A DNA stretch of 64,000 nt from Alkalihalobacillus deserti (GCF_020734105.1 NZ_JAJAFR010000002.1:186001-250000), one strand, 5' to 3'; shown: positions 18,443-28,179, counted from the first letter of the stretch. Notes: a model not told the origin generated them from the letters alone. Translations and numbers: made by a program.

Positions 18443-18709
18443 ATGGATTCTAAATTGCCAATTTCAATAGATTGGTCAACAGAAGAGGTTGTAGACGTAA
18501 TTCAGTTTTTTGAGATCGTCGAAAAGGCTTATAAAGGTGGAGTTGATCGAGAAAAACTGTTGGCGCACTATCGCCGTTTTAAGGAAATAGTACCAGGTAA
18601 GAGCGAGGAAAAACAATTATTCAAGCAATATGATGAGGAACTTAGTATTTCTAGCTATCAAGTGATAAAAAAGGCACGCGAAGAGACATCAACAAAAATA
18701 AAAATGTAA
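18443..18709 (+). CDS. yktA: UPF0223 family protein YktA
   Basis: 88 residues beginning [20 protein letters not shown], with [20 protein letters not shown] and [16 protein letters not shown], the signature of UPF0223. Helical, cytoplasmic, function unknown. AAAGGGGATATAAG precedes the ATG. Position near speA and yktB is conserved in Bacillus. Confidence 0.9.
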   Translation: MDSKLPISIDWSTEEVVDVIQFFEIVEKAYKGGVDREKLLAHYRRFKEIVPGKSEEKQLFKQYDEELSISSYQVIKKAREETSTKIKM

Positions 18710-18729
18710 TGGCAAAGTTCTAAAATAGG

Positions 18730-18768
18730 AAAGCGCATTGAATCGTAATTAAAATTCAATGCGTTTTC
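18730..18768. terminator. Terminator between convergent yktA and yktB
   Basis: CGCATTGAAT (18734-18743) pairs with ATTCAATGCG (18754-18763) and is followed by TTTTCTTT. AT-rich flanks allow use in both directions. Confidence 0.7.
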
Positions 18769-18788
18769 TTTGTTGTTATGATTTAGTA

Positions 18789-19418
18789 TTATGTTTGCTG
18801 CATTGCCTTTCGATAGATAGGAAGCAATTGCTCATATGTTTCTTTTGTGAAGTCAACTAGGGCTTGTCCGTCTTTTAGCAGGGGATTATCAGGTGTAATG
18901 TGGCGCCCGACTAAAAACTCTGCTTTTTTAACATCGCGTAAACGTATTAAGTCAGCTTTCAATTCATCTGCGTTTTTGTCACTAAGTGTAGTAGCTTCTT
19001 TTTTCATATGATCTAGCGAAATGACAAAATCAGCTGGTAAATTCAATAGTAATTCAAGGTCATCTAGGAACGAAGTGGCAATCAAAGATTTATTAGGTGC
19101 TTCATATATTAATGCAAACCAAATAAATAAATGATCATCAAAAAGTCCTAACTGGAAATGAGGATGCTTTTTGTAACCACGTTTATCATGACAAATAGCC
19201 ATCCATGTGTCGTTGGGGGGATTCACTTTTCTTCTTGCATGCTTTGCGATATGAAGATACATTTCATTCCCAAGTAAAATGGAAAGATCATTCGATAAGA
19301 TGTCTCCTAATTGCTTGAAAGTTGGTTGTATTTGTGTTTGAATGGCTTTCATTCTTTCTTCTAAACCATCAAGCGTAAAAACATCAAAATCTGATTTGGT
19401 AAACCCTTTTAAGCTCAT
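18789..19418 (-). CDS. yktB: UPF0637 family protein YktB
   Basis: 209 residues beginning MSLKGFTKSDFDVFTLDGLE, with WMAICHDKRGYKKHPHFQLGLFDDHLFIW, the family's central conserved block. A soluble cytoplasmic fold without recognised catalytic residues; function unknown. Convergent with yktA. The ATG is preceded by GAGGTTAGG. Confidence 0.88.
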   Translation of the reverse strand: MSLKGFTKSDFDVFTLDGLEERMKAIQTQIQPTFKQLGDILSNDLSILLGNEMYLHIAKHARRKVNPPNDTWMAICHDKRGYKKHPHFQLGLFDDHLFIWFALIYEAPNKSLIATSFLDDLELLLNLPADFVISLDHMKKEATTLSDKNADELKADLIRLRDVKKAEFLVGRHITPDNPLLKDGQALVDFTKETYEQLLPIYRKAMQQT

Positions 19419-19683
19419 ATACCTAACCTCACTTTTTCATTTATAACAGTATTTTATCATAGACGACTTATGATCTCGAATTTTAAGAGTTAATGGAATA
19501 AGTTAGATGAGACGATTTAAATCAAGGATAAATTGCGAATTAAATTGTAAAAATTTGTTTTTTAATTTGCATTTAATTCTTTCTTTTCTTATGCTATAAT
19601 AAAATTAGTAAAAATAACAGAAAATTTAGTTTTATACTGAATGGTTAGTAATTGATTAAAAAAAGCTAGGGGAGTGAAGCCGT

Positions 19684-19872
19684 ATGGAACAAGTGATGCA
19701 AACGTTTATTCGCAAAGATGGAGAATTGAGAATTCCCGTATTACGCCTTGAAATTGATTATGAGCTCGCAACTCTACACGATGCAATGCTTGATGAGGAT
19801 TTAGTGATGATTAAGGCAACCAAGCAACGTCTTGAAAAGCTTCGACGTGAACTGATTCAGTTAGAGGTATGA
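19684..19872 (+). CDS. Small YkzI-position protein
   Basis: 62 residues, beginning MEQVMQTFIRKDGELRIPVL and ending in a helical charged segment (MIKATKQRLEKLRRELIQLE). GGGGAGTGAAG ribosome site 5 bases upstream. B. subtilis has a small gene, ykzI, between yktB and yktC/suhB; this is the likely counterpart by position and size. The protein looks like a strand pair plus a coiled-coil helix. No function is known. Confidence 0.65.
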   Translation: MEQVMQTFIRKDGELRIPVLRLEIDYELATLHDAMLDEDLVMIKATKQRLEKLRRELIQLEV

Positions 19873-20349
19873 ACATTCGTTAAGAATTGCTAATGGAAAT
19901 CTTAAAATAATGTGATAGAGGGAGGTTCTTTCATCTGGATCTTCCTCTATTTTGTTGTCTTTACATTATAAGAGCGTGTTCAACTATAAGACTTGAAATG
20001 GCTCCGCTCGCTACTCGTCTTACTATGAGAAACCCACTCATAGTGAGACTTTTAAAGATGTAGCTTATTGCTTCTTAGTCTATTCATAAAGGGAAAAAAA
20101 CTATGAACAGACTCTATAAATCAGAAAGTTTATAAACGGCTTATATGATAACTGACTAAAAAATGATTTTTTCGGAAAGTATATAGAGCTGGAATGTTTG
20201 TTCAGTGTGCTTATACATTAAGCTTAAGGCATCTTGTGCTAAACAATAGAGCAAGCCTAATGGACAAACTATATTAAGTATTTTTCTATTTGGAAAATCT
20301 ATGTCATAATGGAAAAAGAAAGTTAAGTTCCTATTAGGAGGTCATGTTA
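19873..20349. other. Intergenic region with terminator and hairpin repeats
   Basis: About 475 bases without a gene. It holds a terminator for the small upstream gene (19915-19954, ATAGAGG/CCTCTAT arms), a 13-bp hairpin (GTCTTACTATGAG/CTCATAGTGAGAC, about 20018-20050), a second hairpin repeat (20075-20115), and AT-rich sequence carrying the suhB promoter, which I could not place confidently. Confidence 0.6.
20075..20115. repeat. Small hairpin repeat, copy 1
   Basis: AGTCTATTCATA (20077-20088) and TATGAACAGACT (20102-20113) are complementary at 11 of 12 positions around an A-rich loop (GGGAAAAAAAC). A related element with the same core (GGTAAAAAAACTAT) and the same TGTTCA-type ends lies at 61185-61230. 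Left flank AGAGCGTGTTCA at 19973 may be a further, outer end. Confidence 0.5.
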
Positions 20350-21150
20350 ATGTCGGTGGACTGGTTAGAGCTTGAGAAAAAAGCAAGAGCATGGATCTAT
20401 GAAGCAGCTGGATTGGTTAAGCAATCCTTAGCCAACCCCATTCATATTGAAACGAAGTCGAATGCGAATGATTTAGTTACAGAAGTTGACAGGGCAATTG
20501 AATCATTCTTCTATCAAAAAATCCAAGCAGAATTTCCTACACATTATTTTTTTGGCGAAGAAGGAATTGCTGAAGAACTTGACTCATTAACTGGAACGGT
20601 TTGGATTATAGATCCAATTGATGGAACAATGAACTTTATTCACCAAAAATATAATTTTGCTATTTCGGTTGGGATCTACCATGAAGGCCTAGGAATGGTT
20701 GGACTTATTTATGACGTGATGAATGATGAATTATTTCATGCAGTCCGAGATCATGGAGCATACATAAACAATGAGGCATTAGTGCCTGTTAAGGAACGGC
20801 CTCTTCATGAGTCCATTATTGGATTAAATGCTAAATGGTTAATTGAAGAGGGAAACCCATACAAAAACCCATTAATGGCACTTGTTCGAGATGTGAGAAG
20901 TATCCGCTCATATGGATCAGCAGCGATTGAAATTGCATATGTTGCTGCTGATCGATTGGATGGATATATAAGTGTAAATCTTTCACCCTGGGACTACGCA
21001 GCTGGAATTGTCTTATTAGATGAGGTTGGGTGTAAAGCGTCAACGTTTAGAGGCGACCCACTTGACTTTTTAACAGCTAGCCCAGTAATTGTTGGTAAAC
21101 CGCAACTACATAAAGAAATGGTTTCTTCGTACGTTGGAGAGGAGTTGTAA
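20350..21150 (+). CDS. suhB: Inositol monophosphatase family protein
   Basis: 266 residues, Mg-dependent lithium-sensitive phosphatase fold (B. subtilis YktC/SuhB). Metal and phosphate motifs: GEEG (about 69-72), DPIDGTMNF (88-96), and WDYAAG near the C terminus. Acts on inositol-1-phosphate or related sugar phosphates in the cytoplasm. I chose the second ATG (20350) because AGGAGG is 8 bases upstream; the first ATG at 20344 is only 2 bases from it. The next gene starts 3 bases after the stop. Confidence 0.9.
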   Translation: MSVDWLELEKKARAWIYEAAGLVKQSLANPIHIETKSNANDLVTEVDRAIESFFYQKIQAEFPTHYFFGEEGIAEELDSLTGTVWIIDPIDGTMNFIHQKYNFAISVGIYHEGLGMVGLIYDVMNDELFHAVRDHGAYINNEALVPVKERPLHESIIGLNAKWLIEEGNPYKNPLMALVRDVRSIRSYGSAAIEIAYVAADRLDGYISVNLSPWDYAAGIVLLDEVGCKASTFRGDPLDFLTASPVIVGKPQLHKEMVSSYVGEEL

Positions 21151-21153
21151 AAA

Positions 21154-22041
21154 ATGAAGAAGATCGGTTTTATTGGATTAGGTACAATGGGATTACCTAT
21201 GACTAAACATCTCATCGATATAGGTCATGAAACTTATGTTGTCAGTCGTAGCAGAGGTCCCATCGAAACCGCTATCTCATACGGTGCTCATGAATCGAGA
21301 ACACCAAAAGAGTTAATGGAACAAGTAGATGTAGTAATGACATGTTTGCCAGTACCTGAGACAATAATTGATGTGTATGAAGGAGAACAAGGATTAATTG
21401 CTGGGGCGAGCAAAGGAAAGATCATTATCGATCATTCAACTGTAAATCGGGAGACAAATATCCATGTGTCTACCTTATTAGCTGAAAAAGGAGCAATGTT
21501 TTTGGATGCACCTGTTAGTGGAGGTCCAATGGGTGCACAAGCTGGTACATTAACAATTATGTGCGGAGGCGAGCAAGAGACATTTGAGCTCACTAAACCA
21601 ATCATGGAAGCGTTTGGGGATTATATTGTGCACGTTGGTCCTACAGGAAGTGGAACAGTCGTTAAATTGTTAAACAATATGTTGGTTGGAGTTCATCAAG
21701 CAGCCTTAGCGGAGTGCTATGTAATGGCTGAGAAATCAGGTGTTGATCCTGCCATTGCTTATGATTTGATTAAAAGAAGTGCTGGATTTTCAAAAAGTAT
21801 GGATTGGTCTGTTGATGCCATACTTGATCGAAAATTTGAACCCCGTTTTTCGATAGATCTATTACATAAAGATATCCGGCTTGCGTTAGAACTTGCTGAG
21901 CAAATCGATATGCCTTTAGATGTAGTTAAGTTAGGAGAACGAAAAGTAGCTGAAGCAAAAGAAAAGTATGGAAATAAAGATATTAGTGCGATAATACGGC
22001 CTCTTGAAGAAAAAACAGGAATTACTCTGAAAAGAAGATAA
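21154..22041 (+). CDS. NAD(P)-dependent beta-hydroxyacid dehydrogenase
   Basis: 295 residues, 3-hydroxyisobutyrate/tartronate-semialdehyde reductase family. Rossmann motif [12 protein letters not shown] at the N terminus, substrate-binding [16 protein letters not shown], and the catalytic lysine in [12 protein letters not shown] (about residue 172). B. subtilis YkwC is a similar protein. Natural substrate cannot be inferred. Translationally coupled to suhB (3-base gap, AGAGGAG ribosome site inside the suhB end). Confidence 0.88.
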   Translation: MKKIGFIGLGTMGLPMTKHLIDIGHETYVVSRSRGPIETAISYGAHESRTPKELMEQVDVVMTCLPVPETIIDVYEGEQGLIAGASKGKIIIDHSTVNRETNIHVSTLLAEKGAMFLDAPVSGGPMGAQAGTLTIMCGGEQETFELTKPIMEAFGDYIVHVGPTGSGTVVKLLNNMLVGVHQAALAECYVMAEKSGVDPAIAYDLIKRSAGFSKSMDWSVDAILDRKFEPRFSIDLLHKDIRLALELAEQIDMPLDVVKLGERKVAEAKEKYGNKDISAIIRPLEEKTGITLKRR

Positions 22042-22044
22042 AAA

Positions 22045-22070
22045 AGGTAACGTGTCGATTAACGTTACCT
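22045..22070 (+). terminator. Terminator after the hydroxyacid dehydrogenase gene
   Basis: AGGTAACGT (22045-22053) pairs with ACGTTACCT (22062-22070); short T-rich tail. It immediately follows the stop codon. Confidence 0.65.
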
Positions 22071-22077
22071 CAATTTA

Positions 22078-22105
22078 TGAAGTCGAGAGAGTACTCTTGA
22101 CTTCA
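22078..22105 (-). terminator. Terminator of ylaF
   Basis: TGAAGTC (22078-22084) pairs with GACTTCA (22099-22105), just downstream of the minus-strand ylaF stop. Weak T run. Confidence 0.5.
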
Positions 22106-22107
22106 TT

Positions 22108-22293
22108 TTATAATTCGTTCGATTCCCTCAGTTTTTTACGAAGGGTGAAGCCAAGTCCTGTGGCAATTATCACGCCTGCAATAGCTAAAATACCAATTAA
22201 GAAACTTTTTTCGGCAATAGCTACACCGATACTCATAATACAAATGACACTAATAGTGGCAAGTAACAAAAACAATACGTTCTCCTTCTTCAT
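22108..22293 (-). CDS. ylaF: DUF5325 family membrane protein YlaF
   Basis: 61 residues with two hydrophobic segments (about 6-25 and 30-48) separated by AEKS, and a basic C-terminal end (RKKLRESNEL). Starts MKKENVLFLLLATISVICIM. Matches YlaF/DUF5325, divergent from typA as in B. subtilis. Function unknown. AGGGGGAT precedes the ATG. Confidence 0.82.
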   Translation of the reverse strand: MKKENVLFLLLATISVICIMSIGVAIAEKSFLIGILAIAGVIIATGLGFTLRKKLRESNEL

Positions 22294-22506
22294 CTAAAAA
22301 TCCCCCTAAAACGATCATTTCACTTTCCTAAGTTTAACGCTAATTTTAAAAAAGAAAAACCCTAACAATGTGACAAATAAGGTAAACATGTCATAGATAG
22401 TAAAAATACATGATTTAATGCAAGTCAAAAAGGTTAATGCTAGTATAAAAGGTGAAATAATAAATATGTGAAAAACGTCGATAACTGTAGCATTAAATTG
22501 AATTTA

Positions 22507-22515
22507 TGATATACT
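22507..22515 (+). promoter_or_regulatory. Extended -10 promoter of typA
   Basis: TG-A-TATACT (22507-22515) is an extended -10 element 35 bases before the typA start codon. No good -35 hexamer was seen at the expected place. Confidence 0.45.
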
Positions 22516-22549
22516 TGTACAGTTAATGAACAAATAAGGAGAGAAAAAA

Positions 22550-24385
22550 ATGAAAACTCGTAACGATATACGTAACATTGCGATTATTGCCCACGTTGAT
22601 CACGGAAAGACAACGCTTGTTGACCAATTGCTTAAACAATCGGGTACATTCCGTGAAAATGAACAAGTAGAAGAGCGAGCAATGGACTCGAATGCACTTG
22701 AAAAAGAGCGTGGTATTACCATTCTTGCTAAAAATACAGCGATTAATTATGGAGATAAACGAATTAACATTATGGATACACCAGGACATGCGGACTTTGG
22801 TGGCGAAGTGGAACGAATCATGAAAATGGTTGATGGTGTTCTTCTTGTTGTTGATGCATATGAAGGCTGTATGCCACAAACACGTTTCGTTTTAAAGAAA
22901 GCGCTAGAGCAAGACCTGACTCCAATTGTAGTTGTAAATAAAATTGACCGTGACTTTGCTCGACCTGCAGAGGTTGTAGACGAAGTTATTGATCTTTTTA
23001 TTGACCTTGGAGCGAATGAAGATCAATTGGAATTCCCAGTCGTGTATGCATCAGCTATTAATGGAACATCAAGTATGAATGCAGATAAGCAAGATGAAAA
23101 TATGTCTTCATTATTTGATACCATTATTGAAACGATCCCTGCCCCAATTGATAACAGTGATGAGCCACTTCAGTTCCAAGTTACAATGCTTGACTACAAC
23201 GATTATGTTGGTCGAATTGGGATTGGACGAGTTTTCAGAGGTACAATCAAAGTTGGACAACAAGTAGCTTTGATGAAATTAGATGGTTCTGTGAAACAAT
23301 ATCGTGTAACGAAAATGTTTGGTTTCTTAGGTCTAAAGCGTACGGAGATTGAAGAAGCAAAAGCTGGAGATCTGATTGCCATTTCTGGAATGGAAGAAAT
23401 TAATGTTGGAGAAACGGTTTGTCCAGTAGAACACCAAGAAGCATTGCCAATCTTACGTATTGATGAGCCAACTCTTCAAATGACTTTTCTTGTAAACAAC
23501 AGCCCGTTTGCTGGACGAGAAGGTAAATTTGTAACAAGTAGAAAAATTGAAGAACGTTTAAAGTCAGAATTAGAAACAGATGTAAGTCTTCGAGTTGAGA
23601 ATACCGATTCACCTGATGTTTGGGTTGTTTCCGGTCGAGGTGAGCTTCACTTATCTATTTTGATTGAAAACATGCGTCGTCAAGGATATGAATTGCAAGT
23701 ATCAAAACCAGAGGTTATTATACGTGTCATTGATGGAGTTAAATCAGAGCCAATGGAACGTGTACAAATTGATGTTCCAGAAGAATATACGGGTTCTGTT
23801 ATGGAATCAATTGGTGAGCGTAAAGGTGAAATGTTAAATATGACAAACAACGGAAGTGGACAAGTTCGTCTAGAATTCTTAGTCCCTGCTCGTGGTTTGA
23901 TTGGTTATACAACAGAATTCCTTTCGCAAACACGTGGTTATGGAATCATAAATCACTCATTTGATAGTTATGCTCCAATGGCTCCTGGCCAAGTTGGCGG
24001 ACGTCGTCAAGGTGTTCTTGTTTCTATGGAAACGGGGAAGGCAAGTCAATATGGAATTATGCAAGTTGAAGATCGTGGGACGATATTTATTGAACCAGGT
24101 ACTGAAATCTATGAAGGTATGATTGTTGGGGAACATACTCGTGATAACGACCTAGCAGTGAATATTACGAAAATGAAACAACAAACAAATGTTCGTTCTG
24201 CAAATAAAGATTTTACTGTTACAATGAAAAAGCCTAGAATCATGACACTTGAAGAAGCGCTTGAGTATCTGAACGAAGACGAGTATTGTGAACTTACTCC
24301 TGAATCGATTCGACTACGTAAAAAGATTCTTGTTAAATCAGAACGCGAGCGTGAAGAGAAACGTAGAAAGTTAGCAGCGAAGTAA
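22550..24385 (+). CDS. typA: Translational GTPase TypA/BipA
   Basis: 611-residue ribosome-associated GTPase related to EF-G and LepA, implicated in 50S assembly and growth under stress and cold. G1 is [10 protein letters not shown] (residues 14-23), G2 has RGITI, G3 is [11 protein letters not shown]4 is NKID. Domain II and the BipA-specific C-terminal domain ([39 protein letters not shown]) follow. Strong AAGGAGAG ribosome site. ylaH follows after 11 bases. Confidence 0.96.
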   Translation: MKTRNDIRNIAIIAHVDHGKTTLVDQLLKQSGTFRENEQVEERAMDSNALEKERGITILAKNTAINYGDKRINIMDTPGHADFGGEVERIMKMVDGVLLVVDAYEGCMPQTRFVLKKALEQDLTPIVVVNKIDRDFARPAEVVDEVIDLFIDLGANEDQLEFPVVYASAINGTSSMNADKQDENMSSLFDTIIETIPAPIDNSDEPLQFQVTMLDYNDYVGRIGIGRVFRGTIKVGQQVALMKLDGSVKQYRVTKMFGFLGLKRTEIEEAKAGDLIAISGMEEINVGETVCPVEHQEALPILRIDEPTLQMTFLVNNSPFAGREGKFVTSRKIEERLKSELETDVSLRVENTDSPDVWVVSGRGELHLSILIENMRRQGYELQVSKPEVIIRVIDGVKSEPMERVQIDVPEEYTGSVMESIGERKGEMLNMTNNGSGQVRLEFLVPARGLIGYTTEFLSQTRGYGIINHSFDSYAPMAPGQVGGRRQGVLVSMETGKASQYGIMQVEDRGTIFIEPGTEIYEGMIVGEHTRDNDLAVNITKMKQQTNVRSANKDFTVTMKKPRIMTLEEALEYLNEDEYCELTPESIRLRKKILVKSEREREEKRRKLAAK

Positions 24386-24396
24386 GAGGGTGATTT

Positions 24397-24729
24397 ATGA
24401 TGAACAACGAGCAGTTGACAGAACAAGAAGTGGAAGGCCTAACGTGGCTTATGCAAGCTACGTTAGAAAATCCGTGGAATGGTTTTTATTCTTTTCTTGC
24501 TGTCGTAGCTCTTACGATTATTGTTTTTAATCTAGGTTTTGCTACGGAACTTCCTGTTCTAAAGAAGGTGATTGTTTACATCATGCTGTTGGTTGGAAGT
24601 TTTGTAATGTGGTTTCTTGAGTTTGCATTCGGAGCTCCTATTATAGCTGTGTTAATCATTTCAGGCGTAATTCTTGGTTTATATAGATTTCGCCTTCATC
24701 GTCACCGGAAAGAAAAAGAACAACTTTAA
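24397..24729 (+). CDS. ylaH: YlaH-like membrane protein
   Basis: 110 residues with three predicted membrane segments (about 28-46, 54-70, 76-93) and a basic, His/Arg/Lys-rich C-terminal tail (RFRLHRHRKEKEQL). Starts MMNNEQLTEQEVEGLTWLMQ. Matches YlaH by position after typA and by build. Function unknown. Two adjacent ATG codons (24397, 24400) are both usable with GAGGGTGA upstream. Confidence 0.8.
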   Translation: MMNNEQLTEQEVEGLTWLMQATLENPWNGFYSFLAVVALTIIVFNLGFATELPVLKKVIVYIMLLVGSFVMWFLEFAFGAPIIAVLIISGVILGLYRFRLHRHRKEKEQL

Positions 24730-24763
24730 AATAGGTGTGTTTAATTGTTTTAACCCAAGCAAA

Positions 24764-24801
24764 GAGAGCGATGGCTTACACCCAATCGCTCTCTTCTTTT
24801 T
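24764..24801 (+). terminator. Terminator of typA-ylaH
   Basis: GAGAGCGAT (24764-24772) pairs with ATCGCTCTC (24785-24793) followed by TTCTTTTTTTT. The 3' arm overlaps the end of convergent ylaI. Confidence 0.8.
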
Positions 24802-24979
24802 TTTCAAAAGCTAATTGAAAAGATCCTGCTTCTTTTCTCGCTTCTGTTCTTTTTTTTATTCGATCATAACATGTATCGCACATATATGTATGAATCGGAC
24901 GATTGCGTAAACGTTTTGCTAAAGGTAATTGATCATCTAATTTATCGATTTTATCACATAATACACATTTGACTCTCAT
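24776..24979 (-). CDS. ylaI: DUF2197 zinc-ribbon protein YlaI
   Basis: 67 residues: MRVKCVLCDKIDKLDD, then MCDTCYDRI, giving two CXXC knuckles that likely bind one zinc. Matches the YlaI/DUF2197 family. The ATG at 24977-24979 has GGAGTG upstream; the frame extends 5 codons further but without a ribosome site. Function unknown. Confidence 0.82.
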   Translation of the reverse strand: MRVKCVLCDKIDKLDDQLPLAKRLRNRPIHTYMCDTCYDRIKKRTEARKEAGSFQLAFEKKEESDWV

Positions 24980-25140
24980 CAAACAACACTCCAATCTCTC
25001 CTTTTATTGTAAGCAATTTTATGATAAAAAGCTATCTTCTTTAAATAATATAGAGAAAGCTTTCATATAAGGGTTGTTTTACGTTATGATATGTATAGAA
25101 ATAATCATTTCTATACTGTAATTGAAATGGGGGATTTATG

Positions 25141-25596
25141 ATGGCAAACCAAGTTGAACAAGGTTTAACCGAGGAAATGTTACCACTTCTCCAGAAAGAA
25201 CAATATGTTACGATTTCAACTGTAGATTTTGAAATGGGAACTCCAAATGTGCACGCTATTTCTTGGGTATATGCACCAGATCTGCAAACAGTTAGATTTT
25301 CTGTTGATAATCGATCTCGAATAATTAAAAATATATTAGCGAATAAAGGGATTGTTATTACTTTAATTGCTAAAGGCTCTACTTATTCGATTGCAGGGGA
25401 CGCCAAAATCTTAAGTGAAGAAATGAATAATATCCCCTTGAAATTGGCTTTATTAGAAGTTGATGTTACAGAGGTTCGTGATGTAATGTTTTACGGTTCT
25501 AAAATGTCAACAGAACCTAAATATATAAAAACATATGATGCGCAAGCAGCTGCAAAGTTAGATCGTCAAGTGATGGAAGCCTTGAAAAAGGGGTAA
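25141..25596 (+). CDS. ylaL: Pyridoxamine 5'-phosphate oxidase-like protein YlaL
   Basis: 151 residues, split-barrel flavin-binding fold of the general stress/pyridoxamine-phosphate-oxidase-like family. N-terminal YVTISTVDFEMGTPNVHAIS and VRFSVDNRSRIIKNI are typical. Probably a flavin- or heme-binding oxidoreductase of unknown substrate. In B. subtilis ylaL follows ylaK (phoH); here it precedes it. ATG at 25138 or 25141; the second is better spaced from GGGGG. Confidence 0.75.
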   Translation: MANQVEQGLTEEMLPLLQKEQYVTISTVDFEMGTPNVHAISWVYAPDLQTVRFSVDNRSRIIKNILANKGIVITLIAKGSTYSIAGDAKILSEEMNNIPLKLALLEVDVTEVRDVMFYGSKMSTEPKYIKTYDAQAAAKLDRQVMEALKKG

Positions 25597-25935
25597 GTCT
25601 GTAGTAAGGAAGCCACTAAAAAAGGGACGATTTGCGCCTTTTTCAGTGCTCTTTAAGCTATGCACGGAACCGTTGCTTTGTTTTAAAGCCTGGTATGAGG
25701 GGGTTTCTCAATCCTCAGGCGCACAACGTCCAGCGCCATTTTTGCTTCCTCGAAGTATCTTTTTCAATACCCTGGTGAGTTGCCTTTTTTAATATTAACT
25801 TGTATCTGTGATTCGTTCGTCTAACTTCAAGAGCTTATACATACATTCATAGTAAGAGGTAGTGAACAAACTTTTGAATTTTGCATAAGTTTAATAGTAA
25901 GTAGTTGTCAAACGATTCTTTAGTCAGGGGGCGGA
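25597..25935. other. Intergenic region ylaL to phoH
   Basis: 339 bases. A terminator-like hairpin for ylaL (25614-25648, CACT-A-AAAAGG with CCTTTTT-C-AGTG) is followed by GC-richer sequence around 25660-25770 unlike the AT-rich surroundings, and by ATAGTAAGAG...GAACAAACT around 25850-25875, which resembles the repeat sequences at 20020 and 61185 in part. No gene was seen; B. subtilis ylaJ is missing here. Confidence 0.5.
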
Positions 25936-27267
25936 ATGTTGAAAAAAATCTACGTATTGGACACGAACGTACTCTTACAGGATCCATACTCTATCAATTC
26001 ATTTCAGGATAATGAAGTGGTTATACCAGCAGTTGTACTTGAAGAGGTCGATTCTAAAAAGCGAAATATGGACGAGATTGGGCGAAATGCACGTCAATTT
26101 TCAAAAATTATAGATAATCTTAGAGGGATGGGGAAATTGCATGAAGGTGTCCCGGTTGAATCAGGAGGTAAATTAAGAGTTGAATTAAATCACAGGTCAT
26201 TCCTCAGGTTAAAAGATTCTTTTGCGGAAATGACAAATGATAATCGTATTATTGCTGTAGCATTGAATCTAATGCTCGAGGAAGAAGAGAAGTTAGATGG
26301 CAGACAAGTTATTTTAGTAAGTAAAGATGCCCTTGTAAGAGTAAAGGCGGACGCACTTGGCTTACCTGCAGAAGATTTCCTTAGCGATCGTGTAGTAGAA
26401 TTTGATCATGTGTATCCTGGTTATGTTGAAATTTATGTTGATGCCGATGTGATGCAGAAATTTTATTCAAATGGTGAACTTGCGATATCTGAGCTAACCA
26501 AACACCCATTTTATCCACATCAATTTATCATTATGAAAGATGCACTTGGGAGTTCAAGTTCAGCGCTAGGTAAGGTTGAACCAGACGGGAAAAAAGTGAA
26601 GAAATTTGTGAGTGAACCTGATCATGTATGGGGTATACGTTCACGAAATGTTCAACAAAGAATGGCACTTGAACTTTTATTACGTGACGACATCAATTTA
26701 GTGACAATGGTAGGGAAAGCTGGTACTGGGAAAACGCTGTTATCATTAGCAGCGGGGCTTATGCAAACAGAAGACTTAGGAAAATATAAAAAACTTGTCG
26801 TTGCTAGACCTGTTGTTCCTCTTGGTAAAGATATCGGTTATTTACCCGGGGAAAAGGAAGAAAAATTAAGGCCTTGGATGCAACCTATTTATGATAACTT
26901 AGAGTTTCTCTTTGATACAAAGAAACCAGGAGAGTTAGATCATATACTTGCAGGAATGGGTTCGATTCAAGTTGAAGCTTTAACCTATATTAGGGGGCGG
27001 AGTATACCCGATCAATTTATTATTATTGATGAGGCACAGAACTTAACAAAGCATGAGGTGAAGACGATCTTAACCCGTGTTGGTGAAAGAAGTAAACTAG
27101 TGTTAATGGGAGATCCTCAACAAATTGATCATCCGTATTTAGACGAATACAACAATGGGTTAACCTATGTAGTAGAAAGATTTAAAGACCAAACAGTAAG
27201 TGGACACGTTAAGTTAGTAAAAGGTGAGCGATCAGGTTTAGCTCAACTCGCAGCTGATTTATTATAA
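25936..27267 (+). CDS. phoH: PIN-PhoH ATPase (YlaK)
   Basis: 443 residues in two domains. The N-terminal PIN-like ribonuclease domain (about 1-140) has the first acidic residue in YVLDTNVLLQD and others in VVLEEVDSKKR and NDNRIIAVA. The C-terminal PhoH ATPase (about 240-443) has Walker A VGKAGTGKTLLS near residue 258 and Walker B FIIIDEAQN. PhoH2-type proteins couple RNA unwinding with cleavage in mycobacteria; that activity here is inferred. GGGGGCGGA precedes the ATG. Confidence 0.9.
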   Translation: MLKKIYVLDTNVLLQDPYSINSFQDNEVVIPAVVLEEVDSKKRNMDEIGRNARQFSKIIDNLRGMGKLHEGVPVESGGKLRVELNHRSFLRLKDSFAEMTNDNRIIAVALNLMLEEEEKLDGRQVILVSKDALVRVKADALGLPAEDFLSDRVVEFDHVYPGYVEIYVDADVMQKFYSNGELAISELTKHPFYPHQFIIMKDALGSSSSALGKVEPDGKKVKKFVSEPDHVWGIRSRNVQQRMALELLLRDDINLVTMVGKAGTGKTLLSLAAGLMQTEDLGKYKKLVVARPVVPLGKDIGYLPGEKEEKLRPWMQPIYDNLEFLFDTKKPGELDHILAGMGSIQVEALTYIRGRSIPDQFIIIDEAQNLTKHEVKTILTRVGERSKLVLMGDPQQIDHPYLDEYNNGLTYVVERFKDQTVSGHVKLVKGERSGLAQLAADLL

Positions 27268-27326
27268 TGGGAAAAGGAAGGCTCTTGGTAATCTGTACCC
27301 TATGTAAAGGACATTTTTAAAAAAGA

Positions 27327-28179
27327 CTATGCTACATCTAGAAGATGATTTCTGTATTCAACAGGGGTCATCTTCTTTAAATTCCATTGATATCTGTAAT
27401 GGTTATAATACGTCATGTAACTTTTTATTTCCTTTTTAAGCTCTTTTAAAGTCGAACACGGTTTAATATATGCTTCATCCTTAAAATGCCCGAAAAATGA
27501 TTCTTGTGGAGCGTTATCCCAACAGTTTCCTCTTCTAGACATAGATTGTCCTAGACCTAACTTTTTAACGTGTTTCTGGAAAGTGGGGCTAGTATAGTGT
27601 CCTCCTTGGTCAGAATGAATGAAGGCGTCTTTTGTGAGCTTTACTCTTCTATTCTTCTTAAGCTTTACTAATGTATCTGTGGCTAGGTCTAACGTAATTC
27701 AATCTAATACGTGATAGGCCGGAAATTCATTGGTTGAACCGTCTTCGATGGTGGATAAATAAGTTTTCTGGCCGTTCCCCATAATACAAGTAGGTAATAT
27801 CAGTTAGTAATACTTTTCCTGGTAAGTCTTGCTTAAATTCTCTGTTCAATAAGTTCGGTAAAACTGTATGTTCTTGAGTTGCTTTTATCATCTTTTTATA
27901 CGGATTGGCTCTCCTAATAGGGCACACTATATTATATTTTTTCATAATTCTACGGATTCGTTTCAAGTTATAGATAAGGTTAAACTGACCCTTTAAAGTC
28001 ATTTTAATTTGTCTCGCACCCTTTTTACGTCGTTTAAAATTAAAAGCTTTCAAGATATTCTCTTTCAGAATTACATCCTCTCTCTCATATTGCTCCCTTT
28101 TTCCCTTCGATTCCAAAGAGAAGTAGTTATAATAACCAGAGCGTGAAACTCCTGCAATTTGACATAAGAAACTAACCAT
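27327..28179 (-). pseudogene. IS150-type transposase orfB, broken
   Basis: DDE integrase-core transposase split into two readable pieces: 28179-27727 (MVSFLCQIAGVSRSGYYNYF..., HTH_21 region and first Asp in VLLTDITYL) and 27542-27327 (MSRRGNCWDNAPQESFFGHF...). A G inserted in GGGG near 27778 shifts the frame (GNGQKTYLSTIEDGS becomes GERPENLFIHH), and a TGA near 27695 interrupts it in the restored frame. The second Asp lies in HSDQGGHYTSP and the Glu in PQESFFGHFK, so all catalytic residues survive on paper. Confidence 0.85.
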
